Made by a program: the position numbers and the translations under genes | Shown here: positions 11,001 through 23,000 of the stretch, in pieces | How positions within the stretch are numbered: the stretch's first letter is position 1 | Layout: each line of letters begins with the position of its first letter | DNA from: Elysia marginata | Lineage: Eukaryota; Mollusca; Gastropoda; Plakobranchidae | Reading direction: 5' to 3' | Length of the DNA: 28,088 bases | Assembly: GCA_019649035.1 (NCBI GenBank) | Contig: BMAT01011867.1 | Location: forward strand, 111,527-139,614 | Notes under the pieces: model-generated | The model's input: only the letters and a program-made list of their open reading frames with translations | Told to the model about the DNA's origin: nothing | Database searches by the model: none

Positions 11001-14000
11001 CTGGAATCTAGTGAGGATTCAACAACTGGGCTCTGCCAAGGAAAAGAAGGGAGGCATATTGAACTCCAAGGAATGAACAATAGAAACAGAATATGGGCCA
11101 TTTTATTTTTTACCTGGTAAAAAATGTAATCGATAGAAGCATTTTTTCTTTTACAATATAGTTGGTACTGAGTATCAAACGCATTACACCTATGACCTGA
11201 AACTTTCTTAAGAAAAAAGACAAATACAATAAAACCCCTCAATAAAGACCTCGAAAAAAGTTGCTAAAAACAGGTCTTATAAGATTGGGGTCTTAGTTCA
11301 GGGGTTAAATTACTATACATATATAAGCAGACGTCTTCAAATTTGAAGCCACATTAGAGGGGTAGTCTTTATTGAGGGATTCCACTATACAACCTTTCCT
11401 TTGGCATTCTAAACTTTCACTAAGTTTTATAATTTTCCGTCTTTATGAATGGCGGACAATCAGATAGGATAGTTTTACGCCGTTCAAAAACATTGGACAG
11501 CAGGTGAATTGATGGAGAGGTTTAGGCGGCATTCCGCCGTAAGGTAGAAGATTCCCAGCCCTTGTAAGAGGAAGTAAAAGACAAACAGACTTAAAGAGAG
11601 AGAGAGATAAAAACATGGAACTAAGGAGTAAAGGTTGCAAATAGTTGAAACCAAGGGAACCTAAAGAGATCATCAGTAAGCCAGAGGATGGAGGAAGGAG
11701 TTTCTCTTTTTACACATACATCTTCCATTCTCTGTCTGTCGCTTGTAGCCTCTGTGCTCTTACTGAGGACTCTCATACACTTCATACCGTCAGAGGCGCG
11801 TGTGTAGACTATCTGGACCTGTTTAGTGAGATAGAAATGAACCAAAGCAATTGAAAACAGTTTTGGAAGGCTTGTCTAACAGTGGGAGTATTGTCAAATT
11901 TAGCTCCAGGTTAGGACTAAAAAAATGCCATTATGCGATAGGAACTGCTGTAATAATAAAACTTTTTACCATGAGCTTGCTTATTACAGTAAAAATTACA
12001 CTTGTATCAAAATAATCGTAGTCCTTTCAAATTCATATGAGCCTCTTTTTCATGATAAATTTCCCATTGAATATGTGAACATTGAAAGTCTTTCAATATC
12101 AGTCCTTTATCCATTTTTTAAAAATTACTTTCCAAGCCTGAACCCATCTAAATATCACAACAGATTTCAACAAGGAAGTCTTATTATGCAGTTACATATA
12201 TCTTGTAATTCTTGCAGAATCATAAAGTTTTCTTCATGCGTGCAATGTAATTCAACAATTTTGCTGACTTGCCTAGATTTTGGGGTATATCTATTGATAA
12301 GTAATGACAAAGCCTGAGACATACCTGAAATGGCACATTCTGAACAGAGTCAGATGTGCTTGGATTCTTCAGTTTGAAGCGGAAAGATAAGTCTGTTTCT
12401 TTTCTCACAGCACCTACTTCCTTCTCCAGGCGACTCAAGTTCTAACGGAAATTGAAAACAGGATGTTACTGGCATCTCAAAGTAAGTGTATATTTGCGAA
12501 AAGGGGCATATTTAAAGTCACTTTAATAAGGTACCATAAGATTGAAAACGGCATATATATGGGACAAGTCAATACCATAAAATTTAAGTGTTATTGAGAA
12601 GAGAGATAAATAAAATATAATAAAGAAGAAAAAAAAAACTCGAATGAACCTTTACCTAGCTTTAATTTCAACCTAGTTACATGGAGCGGGTTATCTTGCA
12701 GTTTCAAAGTCTAAAATTGCCTCTGGCTCTAAACAGTATAGGGGGCAATAAGCTGTAGCTTAGCATCTGTAGTCAAATAACCTTAGGCCTTTCTTTCCCA
12801 ACTTCATTTCAGTTGACTAACCAGACCAATCGATTTGCACCATTTTTACCAGATTATTTTTATATTGTGACTTTCGGACAAAAAATATTGTTTCAGCCAA
12901 CCATTTCTATCAAGGCTCCTCAGAAATACAAATAAACAAAAAATTAAACGTAACTCGTAGCTCAAAATGATAAGCCAGCACAATTCCCACAAGAACTATA
13001 AAATATCCCAAATACCAGCCTTTTATGTTTTTGGTCAATCAAATCTTTATGATTTCAGAACACAATTTAAGAAATAGTATATCTTCCTCAAATTGATCAT
13101 AAACATTATATTGAAACGGCGAAAGATGACTACACGGTTTGATCGCCTCATAAGATAATAATATGAGAATCACAAACCCAGTCACAGAAGTAATAAAGTC
13201 AACTCACATCTCCAAAATCGGGCTCGTCAAACACAAAGTTGGGGTGAAGGAAAAATGTGACAGTGACTGAGTTGGCCACAATTTCGTTCTGGGCCAATAG
13301 GCGGAGCTGGCGAACTATCTCTGCAGGGTTGAGTTTGACGGTAGATCCTCCAGACAGCTCGGCCGCCTCGCTCACTGTCTGCAGACCAGTGGATCCCCCC
13401 TCCATGGCCAGCACATTGATCGTGACGTTTTTGTCTCGAGCAAAAGTACCAATCTGTGACATGAAATTACTGGAAGCTTGAAAAATCTGAACAACACATG
13501 AATACTAAAATAGTAAGAAGTGGAGAGAATCATACAATTTACTGTATTGTGCCTCTAAAACATATAGAAAAGAATTGAAATAATGATCAGGTACTATTCA
13601 TTGATTTTTCATCAGCATTTAACACAATTCAACCGCATGTTATGGTCCAGAAAGTGAAAGAATTGCATGTTAGAAATGATATCATTGCCTAGGTACTTGA
13701 GTTCTTAACACACAGACGACAGTATGTAAAACTAAACGAAAGCCTTTCTGCATTGTTACTCTGCCTAGAGTGCTCTCATTTGAAGTACAGGAACTGTGTA
13801 TGGTCCCCAATCAATAAAACAGACCCAATATTAAAAGAAAATGTTCAACGACGGGCAACAAAACTAGTACCAGATATATTCGAATCTCAGCTATAAACAA
13901 AAACCACAAGACTTAGACTTCCCAAGCTTAATCTATAGAAGACTTCATGGAAATTTGACAGAGGCATGCAAACTAACAAACAGTTTCTATAACCTTATCG

Positions 14001-17000
14001 TTCAAGACTATCTTACATTTTTATAAAATACACTAAAACAAGAGGCCATAGCTAAAAACTCGCAAAACAAAACTGCCATCTAGATATAAAAAACCACTTT
14101 AGTCTTAGAATAGTTGAGACATAAAATAGCCTCCCCCAAATCACTGTTACTGCCCCAGAAATCAACTCATTCAAAAACCAAGTCGACAAGCCACTGCACA
14201 GATACAAAATTTTTTGCATGGATTTCCCTCTCAAGCCAGCTCAGATCTTTGATTTCCACAATTAGGTGGGGATCAGGATCAGATGATTATTCCAGTATTT
14301 CTGATAAACACAGGTGCTCCTCAAGGGTGTGTACTGTCACAAACATTGTATACAATTTATGCAAATGCTTACAAGATTCATAAAAATAATAGGGTTTGCT
14401 GGTGATTCAACCATTCACGGCTGACTATGTGACTCCGAAGATTGTTATTTTGAAGAAATCAAATGTTTTGTCGGCAGGTGTGAGAATAATTTCCTCATGT
14501 TAAAAGTTAAGAAAACAAAAGAGATGATTATTGACTTGAGAATAACCGAGAACTCTATGCACCAGCTTTAAATTAATGATGAGTCGGTTAAAACCATCAG
14601 CTCTTAGAATTGTTTAGGTATAACTATTGACAATAAACAAAACTGGCAAGACCATGTTGATGTCTTATGCAACAAGTTGAATGGGAGACTGTTTTTCCTT
14701 AAAAAGTTGAAGTCTTTTCATGTGAATGAAATCATTCTAAAATTTTTCACCAGGCTCTCATTCAAAGTGTAATTACATTTGGCATAATTCGTTGGGGAGG
14801 GAACGACACAGAGGGGGCCAAACAAAGAATAAATAGATCCATAAAAAAGGGTGCAAAAATAGTGAGCGAGGAGCTGCCACTTTGAATAAATCTATATAAA
14901 AAATACTCCATGATTAAAGCATTAAATTTGGTAAGGGATCCATACCATCCTCTTTTGAATTAGAGCTGCCAACCTTTCATCAACTGGTACCAAAGCTCTA
15001 AAGCCCCTGTTTCAGTATTTTTCAAGGCATTTCAGTACTCATAATGTGAGCAAGATGCAACAAAGATGAGACACATTCATGGGAGCTTAATTGCTGAAGT
15101 TGCAAAGTATAATTTTGTAATGGAATTGTCTCAAATTCCAACCAAGTGACACATTCAAGTTAAGTTTTGAGTTAACCCTCAGAGACAGTAACTCATATTT
15201 ACGAAAAAAGATCACCTGGTACCTCATTGGGCATGTGACCATCTCCTATTGTTATAGGCCAAAAATTTATAATTTCCCTTTCATTTTACTGACCACAGAT
15301 ATTTTTCCAGTCATAGCTCATTGCAGTATTTTAGGATTAACATCAGTACTCCAGTATTTTGGTACTAAAGTACTCAAATGGATATTGATTGATACATACC
15401 TCTCTATAAAAGACTCGCAAACAAATCAATAATATCATCAGACACATACCTCTCTATAAAATCCTCGCCAACAAATCAATAATACCATCAGACACATACC
15501 TCTCTATAAAATCCTCGCCAACAAATTAGTAATATCATCAGACTTTATAAAATCCTCACCAACAAAAAAAATTATATCACCAGACACATACTCTCTATAA
15601 AATCCTAGGAAATAAATCAATAATATCATCAGACACATACCTCTCTATAAAATCCCCCCCCACTACTCGAACTCAGAGACCCGACTCCGACATTTGGCTC
15701 TCCGTCAGTACACAGCACCACCTCAGAACTGGGTGTTTTGCTCACATAGCCCACACACAGGGAGAGGGCAGGGCCTAGAGCAGTGCATCCTTTGGTTGTA
15801 AGCGCCTGGACAGCTGCATCCATAGACCTGTCAAATGAACAACATGGGAATATATTTTAGAGAAGAACACCAAATCTTTGAGAGCTGTGTAGACATGTGC
15901 TTGATGTTCTGCAATGGTAAAATTTTCATGCACGATCCAAGCCCTGATTATGTTTGCTCTAACGTTCGAAGTATAGATAAGTAATGTCATTTTTACTGAT
16001 TGATACAGAGGCCGTTTAACAACAAAAAGAATAGAACTATAAAGAATACTCATTTGAGCTATTTATAGCCTCCAAAGATAACATGATAATAAGGATTAAC
16101 GTTTAAAAAAACATTTTAAAAAGTAAAGGCAGATACAAACTAAAGCTAACGAATTTATGATCAAATATCTGATTATTATAAGAATTAGTTATGATTCACA
16201 GGTTTATAATTATACTATGGTACATGGATTGTGTTATACCCACAGTAGCTTCTTTTTCGGTGGGTATGATGTTATGGTGTAAATTTGAAATCTTAAGTTT
16301 TGTCTACTACTTTTCACATATTAATTATTCTTCTACCTTAAAAGATGTCTTGCAACCCATCCTCATGCCTTCTAAACTGTGATACTTCTTTCTTTCTTTT
16401 TCAATTTTGATGCAAAAGATGTTATATTATCTTTCCATAAAGTTGTAATAATTTTAAAAGTTTGAAAGTTGTCTTTCTGAAAATTGCCGCATAATTTAAA
16501 GTACGAACTGCAATGCGCAGTCCATTTGAAATAGTCACAAGACATAACTATGTTTCCTACCCATTGCTTGCATGAAGCTGCATTACAGTCTGCAGTAAAT
16601 TAGACGATGAATTAGTCTATGGCTGTTTGCAATCTCTACTTTTAGAAGTTTTAAAAATGATACAAACTAAAAGACCTTTTTGTGGCACAAAGCATATGGC
16701 TTCAAAGTGTTTTTTCTTGCAATAAGAATTAAATCATATAGCTTTCACACAGGAAAGTCAAGCCAGCATGGGCTTCACTGACTTACTCATATGACTGCTC
16801 TATTGGCACCAAAGGATAGCTATTGGCCATGTTCAGTCCCATATCTAGCAGTTCAGTCATGCTCTTGTTGTCTACAGAGGAGAAATAGGGCCGGGTCTCC
16901 GTAGTCCCACCAGCCTTGACCTCTATGTCCGAGCCAAACACTGTTAGTAAAACCTTCTTCTCTGGCTCCTCCAGCTTAAGTTGCTCTATCAGCCTAAGCA

Positions 17001-20000
17001 GAATCGTGTTCAGCATTCAGGGGGAGGGCAGAAATAAAAGGAAAATGGTGACACTTGGGCATATTATGCAAGTGCAATAAAATCTGGTTGACTTGGTCAA
17101 AAGCCACCCCAAGAGCATTATATGAATTCAGTAAGGCAAAGAAGTAAATTTTATTACGCACATTGGAATTAAAAAAGGTTTCCAAGGAAAAAAGTTTATC
17201 AGTAAGACAATGATGTCATCAACAGCAGCAGCAACAACAACAAAAACATTATTTTTAAATGAAACTGATGATTATTTCTTCAACAATATTATTAATAATA
17301 ATAGCAATAGTCAGAACAATAATAAAAATAGATTTAATAATAATAATTGAATAACAATAAGAACGATGATGACAATGATGATGATGATGATGATGATAAA
17401 AAATTTAAGAAACTTCGGGAGGCTTATCTTGTGCAAAAGCACATAGTTTAAAAGAATGATAAAAATATTATTTTTTTAATACAATATCCCATTCAAGAAA
17501 ATTGGCTTTGTTACTCAGTGTAACTTTGTTGCCACAGAGCAGTGCCACTCCAGCAAAACAGAACATTAATTGGTGCATATCACAAATTCAAGAATTTCCT
17601 TTAGCTAAGTACCCATTTTACAGGTGAATGGACTGGAAAATTTATGGTAAATTGTTTTCCGAAGGCATTTACAACATGGCATGGTCAGAAAATTGAACAC
17701 ATGACCTCCAGATCTCGAGTCCGAGGCGCTAACAACTCTGCCACGCTGCCCCCCACATGAAAGCTTTAGAGTCATCAAAGGTAACCAAGAACAACGACAA
17801 TAACAAACAAAAATAATAACAACAACAAAAGTAAAAAAAAAACAATGCCTTGTATATTAAGCATCTTTGAGCCATTTTAAGGACGCTAAACCATGCATTG
17901 CAATGTCTGTCATCAGTGTGGGTGATTTTAAAAAAGTGAACATAACCAAAGGACAGTGTACCTTGAAACAGCTCTTTGGATGCATTGAAGGCGTGTTACT
18001 GACGATAAACCTTCGTCACCAGCATTTCTCTCTTCTCTCCATGCAGCTGCATATTTGTTTAGTTAAAAAATAATTATAACAAGATTTAAATATAAAGAGC
18101 ATTGTTACATAGCATCTAGTCCACAAATGCTCTAAACGCTTTTTATGGGTTCTTCGACAAGCCAATAACAATTCAATAACCTTCTGAACTCACAGAGGGG
18201 CAGAAGTTAAAGCGCTTCACTGACGAGATCCTACTTAGTGCCTATTGGCCGGTACTGATTTAACGCCAGAGTGTGGCGAAGCAATGCGTGTAAATAGCCT
18301 TTCACAAGGACTAAAGATCAACCTGCATAACCAGGGGTGCACCTCTCTGTCCAAAAGCTAGGTGTCTACCACTAGACTACGACGCTACACTTCAATGTTA
18401 ATGACAATTTAAAATATTTTCAACCTCAAACTTAATTTAAGAAAAAAAAAACCTTCCGTACCAAGCAGAATTGATACCAGATGCTCTTCTCTAATCCATG
18501 CTGCACAATACATCATAAAAGTAGCTTATTGTGTTCAAAATATAACTGGCAAGTTATCGTTTTTTTCTAATTTGTGATAGCTTTTGACAAATCTTTTGTT
18601 AAAAGATATATTGGCTTGACTTTGTCTTATAAAGTTAAATTATTTTACCCATCCACTGTTTTTTTTTTTCACATCTGTATTTTTACTCTCAATTAGACAC
18701 ATGCTTAAAAACACTGCCGTAGTTACTACCATTCCATAACTGTAACAAGTATTGCTCTTATTAGCCAAAAAATTTAGTTTGATCATATGGTATAAATCTA
18801 TTGCAGACACAGAAAGTGCCAATCTTGTCTGATTAATTTTGGCCCTATGCGACGAGCATGATTCTGTCAAGTCTGCTCTATGGTTAGGTAATGATAGAAA
18901 CTGTAGCTTAAAACAAATAGCATTAATCTTTTTAAAAAACTATTTGTTTCACAGTGATGCATTTAAAACATTTTACCTAAGAATTGGCTCTGAACATTAA
19001 TTTTGAACTTTGAAGCACCAGGGTTGATAGGCCTTGCTCAAAAAGTTTAGGGTACCAGGTATATAACCAAAATTAAGAATGGACACAAAATAAAGAAACA
19101 AACCTTGAGATTGTGGAATGTGGCAGAGAGCTGTCATGGAAGAGCTGATGTCCATGCAGTAGACAATTGTTCCAGGTGTACTCTTCTTGTCTGGGGTCTC
19201 GGCTTCTGCTGCCTCATCCTGGCTAATCGTCTTGGTGGCTGGAGCTAACATGAAGTCAATGGAATCCCCCTTGGGAATCTCGTCCGCAGAAATATTTAGA
19301 TCCGTTGTCTTGTAACCACAAAATTCACTGTACACATGAGAAGCAGAACACATTGCTTTAACCATTAGAAAAAAATGATGTTCATAACCATATTGCCACT
19401 CTTACAATAGCATTCTTGTCATAATTATTTCAACTGAAACACCATACTTCAGTAGCAAGATCCTATTATCTTTCTCCTTTGCTCTGTTCCTCCTCCTTAT
19501 CATTTAAAAAGTGGTAGATATGTTTTAATATTTCCTGCTATAGTTAAGTCTCGTTAAAGCACAACAGTTCTGCCTAGTATAAACTAATACATGTGTGTCA
19601 AATTGACAATAACAGGTCTCAGCAACTAAGTTTCTCTTCATTTCACAGAGGGCATTGAATTTCTTTTTACTCAAAACCTCGTCTTAGCTTTTGATTTTAC
19701 GCATTAAGGGCCACAATTGGCCCCGGTCTAGAGCGTAGTTATTAACATTTTTTAAAGCTTAAACTACAAAAGTGTAGTTTCTTTGTCTGTTTCATATTAT
19801 TAAATAAAAAGGTTAAAACCTGTTTTATTTACCAAGTCCAGGAAGAAGTTTCCCCAACCGTGACTAGCGTAGCTGTACTTGTGAGCACAACTTGGCAGCC
19901 CTTGCATGTAATGGGATCTCCAGTGACAAGATTAGGGTCATTAGCAAGATCTCTCAATGGAATGAGAACAACGTTACCATCCGTCTTGGTTGTGGTGATC

Positions 20001-23000
20001 TTTTTCTTGTTGCCGCTTTCAAAAACATGAGAATAGTCCCCCGCTTGGGCTTGTTGTTGTTGCGCTAATCAATGTGGGGGTATTAAAAAAAAAGAACAAG
20101 GAAACCTTTAGTATTTAATCAATAAAAAGTAAACTTCCAACCTCCATCTTTGTGAGGCTCATAAACAATGTTCCCCAATTTTGTGTACGGTATATTATGA
20201 ATCAAGACTTATTTAAGAAACCATGAAAAAAGAGAAAAGGAAAAAGAAGAGCGGAGGGGTAGGAAGATATAAAAAGAGAGAATTTGACATAGGAAAAAAG
20301 GAGAGGGAAGGGAATGGGCACAGAGGGAGAGACAGGCCAAGTAAGAGACCGGCAACGGTGATGGAAATAAGATTTTCAGATGAATAAATAATTAGTTGTA
20401 TTAAAACTGATGCTTAGAGTATAACGGAAAATAATTTTCTCAACACAGCTGCTTAATCAAAATAGCATATGTTTCACTTTGGTCAAACAAGTAGCCTTGA
20501 TGTATAATTAATTTTGCTTTAGAAATCTGCAGGTGAATTTATATTTTTCTGGCATTTTCACTTCCTGTGCTAAAGTTTATACTGTGGGGCTCCTAAATAT
20601 AAGTTGATTTGCAATATTTTTAATTTGAATTGAGAAGATTTACCTTTTCTAATAAAGGATAGAAAGTTTGTGATGTTTTTAATCTTATATGATCATAAAA
20701 GATCTGACACAGTGGCTGAAAATTAAGTATTCAATTATGAAATTAATTGATGATCTCTTTAAATCATGCATATCCTTTGTCCGTTCAGCGATGCTGAAAA
20801 ATTTAGTCTCAATCCGACCAAACCGTAAAAATGCGTAATCCACCTTCTTGGCCAGAACGCGCCAGGACGATTTGTCGTAGAACGTTCAGGATTTTTAAGG
20901 TTTTTTTGTGATTTGTTTGTACTTCCCGTATAAAAACTATTAACACTAGATTATTCAAAGTTAGGTGAGCAAAAGCTGAAAATTTATAGTGCAATGCTGT
21001 CTGAAAAGTTTGACGGTAGAAAAAACAGTTTTTCTAATATGCGATGCAAAACTGAAGATTTTGTACATTTTTGCAACAACAGGCGCATTTTGCGGAAAAG
21101 ATGCTTTTAAGAAAACATAAATAAATCGTTTGTTTAGTTTGAAAATCACGTAAAACTTTGTATGGGGAGTAGAGGATAGGTTGCTGCACATATTCCTGGA
21201 GTTTTAAATCAATTGCTTGTTTCAAATCTGTTGCAGACAAAGATAACTTGAATGAAAAGTTTACGCTTTTTTTCCGCTTTGACCACAGAAAACCCGTGAG
21301 AATTGACCTTGATCGCATGAGGTCAAAACGGAACAGACCGTAATTCTCGCTCCCGCCCCACCCCATAGGGGCAAAAATCGTGCACTTCGCTCTAACAGTG
21401 AAAACAGCAACAATGCTTGACTTAATATTTGGTTTTGTCCAGCAAGCCAGACATACCCATGTGCACCTTGGGGCAGATTTGGATGCCTTAGACACCCCAT
21501 TGATAACGTCTTGACTGGCAGATTTAAGGGACTAGCAAAAGGCTGATTAATTTGCTTGGAAAAAATAGTGAATGTTATGGGTTTTTAATTTGACCAGTAC
21601 CGGTACTTCTATCTTCTACTTTACTACCCTATTCTGTTTGTTTTTACTTTAGGGTGAAGCTTATATTGCCTCATAATCTTAACAAACATAAGGCTAAACA
21701 TTAACCATCAACTCCTATTTTAAAAATATGGTTATATTTTAATAATAATAATAAAACAACAAGACTCACATAAACCTTGAAAACCATTGATATTTATGTA
21801 ATCCATGCAACTTTAAAAAAAACTCCGCAAAAATTGTTAATACGTCAAGTTGAAATAGTCATTTTAAACGATCTAATTTTTTAATAATTGATTTTGATTA
21901 TTCAAAATATAACAAGAGTGCTACCTTGTGTTTACGTACTTTTTGTAGATAGAATTGGTGCGTCTTACTTTATGCGTTTGTCTTTATAATTTTATGTCCT
22001 ACAGCGTTTAAATAAATAATCTTTAACTTGTTTAATATAATCATTATGCAAAAACCATTCACACCACTCAGAATATAGTAACAAAGTATAGACCTACTTG
22101 TGTATTTCAATAGAACATTTTACAACTTCTTACAAATTGGACACTATAAACCCTCACTTTAAGTGATGCTTTTAGAAACAAACAAAAAAACAAAAAAAAA
22201 ACTGCAGATTAAAAATGAAAATGAAAAGTATACATGTAGTTAAATTTATGCTATAGGCCTACATGTACGAGATATACACTAAAAATTATCTTGATGTTAA
22301 GTCTGTTTTATACGAGATCTAGTAAATTACGTTCATACAAACTACATTGAAAAAGAGCAAGTATTTGGTTGAAGGAAACATGAATTGTGAGCGCAAAGGT
22401 TATTAGTGTCTGAATAGACAGATTGAACGCGATACCCAGACACGTTTGAAAGATCTAGAAAATGCATAAAGCCAGCCCAGTATTCAATACCAGATGCCTG
22501 GACTCAAAGTTTATAAAGAACTGCTTTGTGTCCTTAGCAGGAGTGCAATGCCTCAATTGCTTTATCAGTAACATCACTGATAATCATGGACGTGTCTGTG
22601 TGTGTGAGGACCACAGCAGCTTAACAGAGGCGTGTCAAAGGTTGGGTGCAGAAGATAACCACAGTCACATTTTGGCTATTCAGCTGCAATTAAGACAAAA
22701 TACTATTCTCGACCAAAACTATGGGAGTACCGTTGAACAAGGGTTTTTCTCCTCCCGTTGTTTTTACAGGCCTAAAACCAGAAGTACAAGGATCTAGCAA
22801 CACCTTGGCAATATGGTCAATTGTAAGAGAGTTGAAGGTCGGAGCAATCCTTTAAGCGCAAGTACTGTGCAAAAGATAGAAAAGTCTCTTACTAATTATT
22901 AGCAATTAATGTCTAAAAAAACCCCATTAAAATCGAGAAGTGGTAGTTAATATTATCAAGGTATGACACCCCCTGATACCACCGATCTGCTACTTGTTTT

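Larger units (their letters stand above)
13487..15640 (-). other. Intron 7, filled with dead retrotransposon and a donor-derived tandem repeat
   Basis: GT-AG intron of 2154 nt. From its 3' end (left) it holds nested non-LTR retrotransposon fragments (13591-15040), then AT-rich sequence with CAGTATTTT motifs, then the tandem array at 15391-15660 next to exon 7. Confidence 0.8.
16994..17961 (-). other. Intron 5
   Basis: GT-AG intron of 968 nt. Contains CAR/AAT trinucleotide-rich DNA (about 17221-17360), a GAT microsatellite and a tRNA-derived SINE piece. Confidence 0.8.

Noticed and set aside
11925..12317. 130-codon plus-strand open frame
   Set aside because: No recognisable motif or splice context; it lies in intron 9 and overlaps the edge of nothing conserved.
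17682..17757. Functional tRNA gene on the minus strand
   Set aside because: The B box is degraded and no acceptor stem pairs; a SINE head explains it better.
21034..21495. 153-codon minus-strand open frame with several cysteines
   Set aside because: Falls in repeat-like sequence, overlaps another equally open frame, and has no family pattern.
22462..22797. 111-codon plus-strand frame with a loosely C-type-lectin-like stretch ([12 protein letters not shown])
   Set aside because: Too short and lacks the conserved Trp and Ca-binding motifs; the cysteine spacing does not fit. Probably chance.
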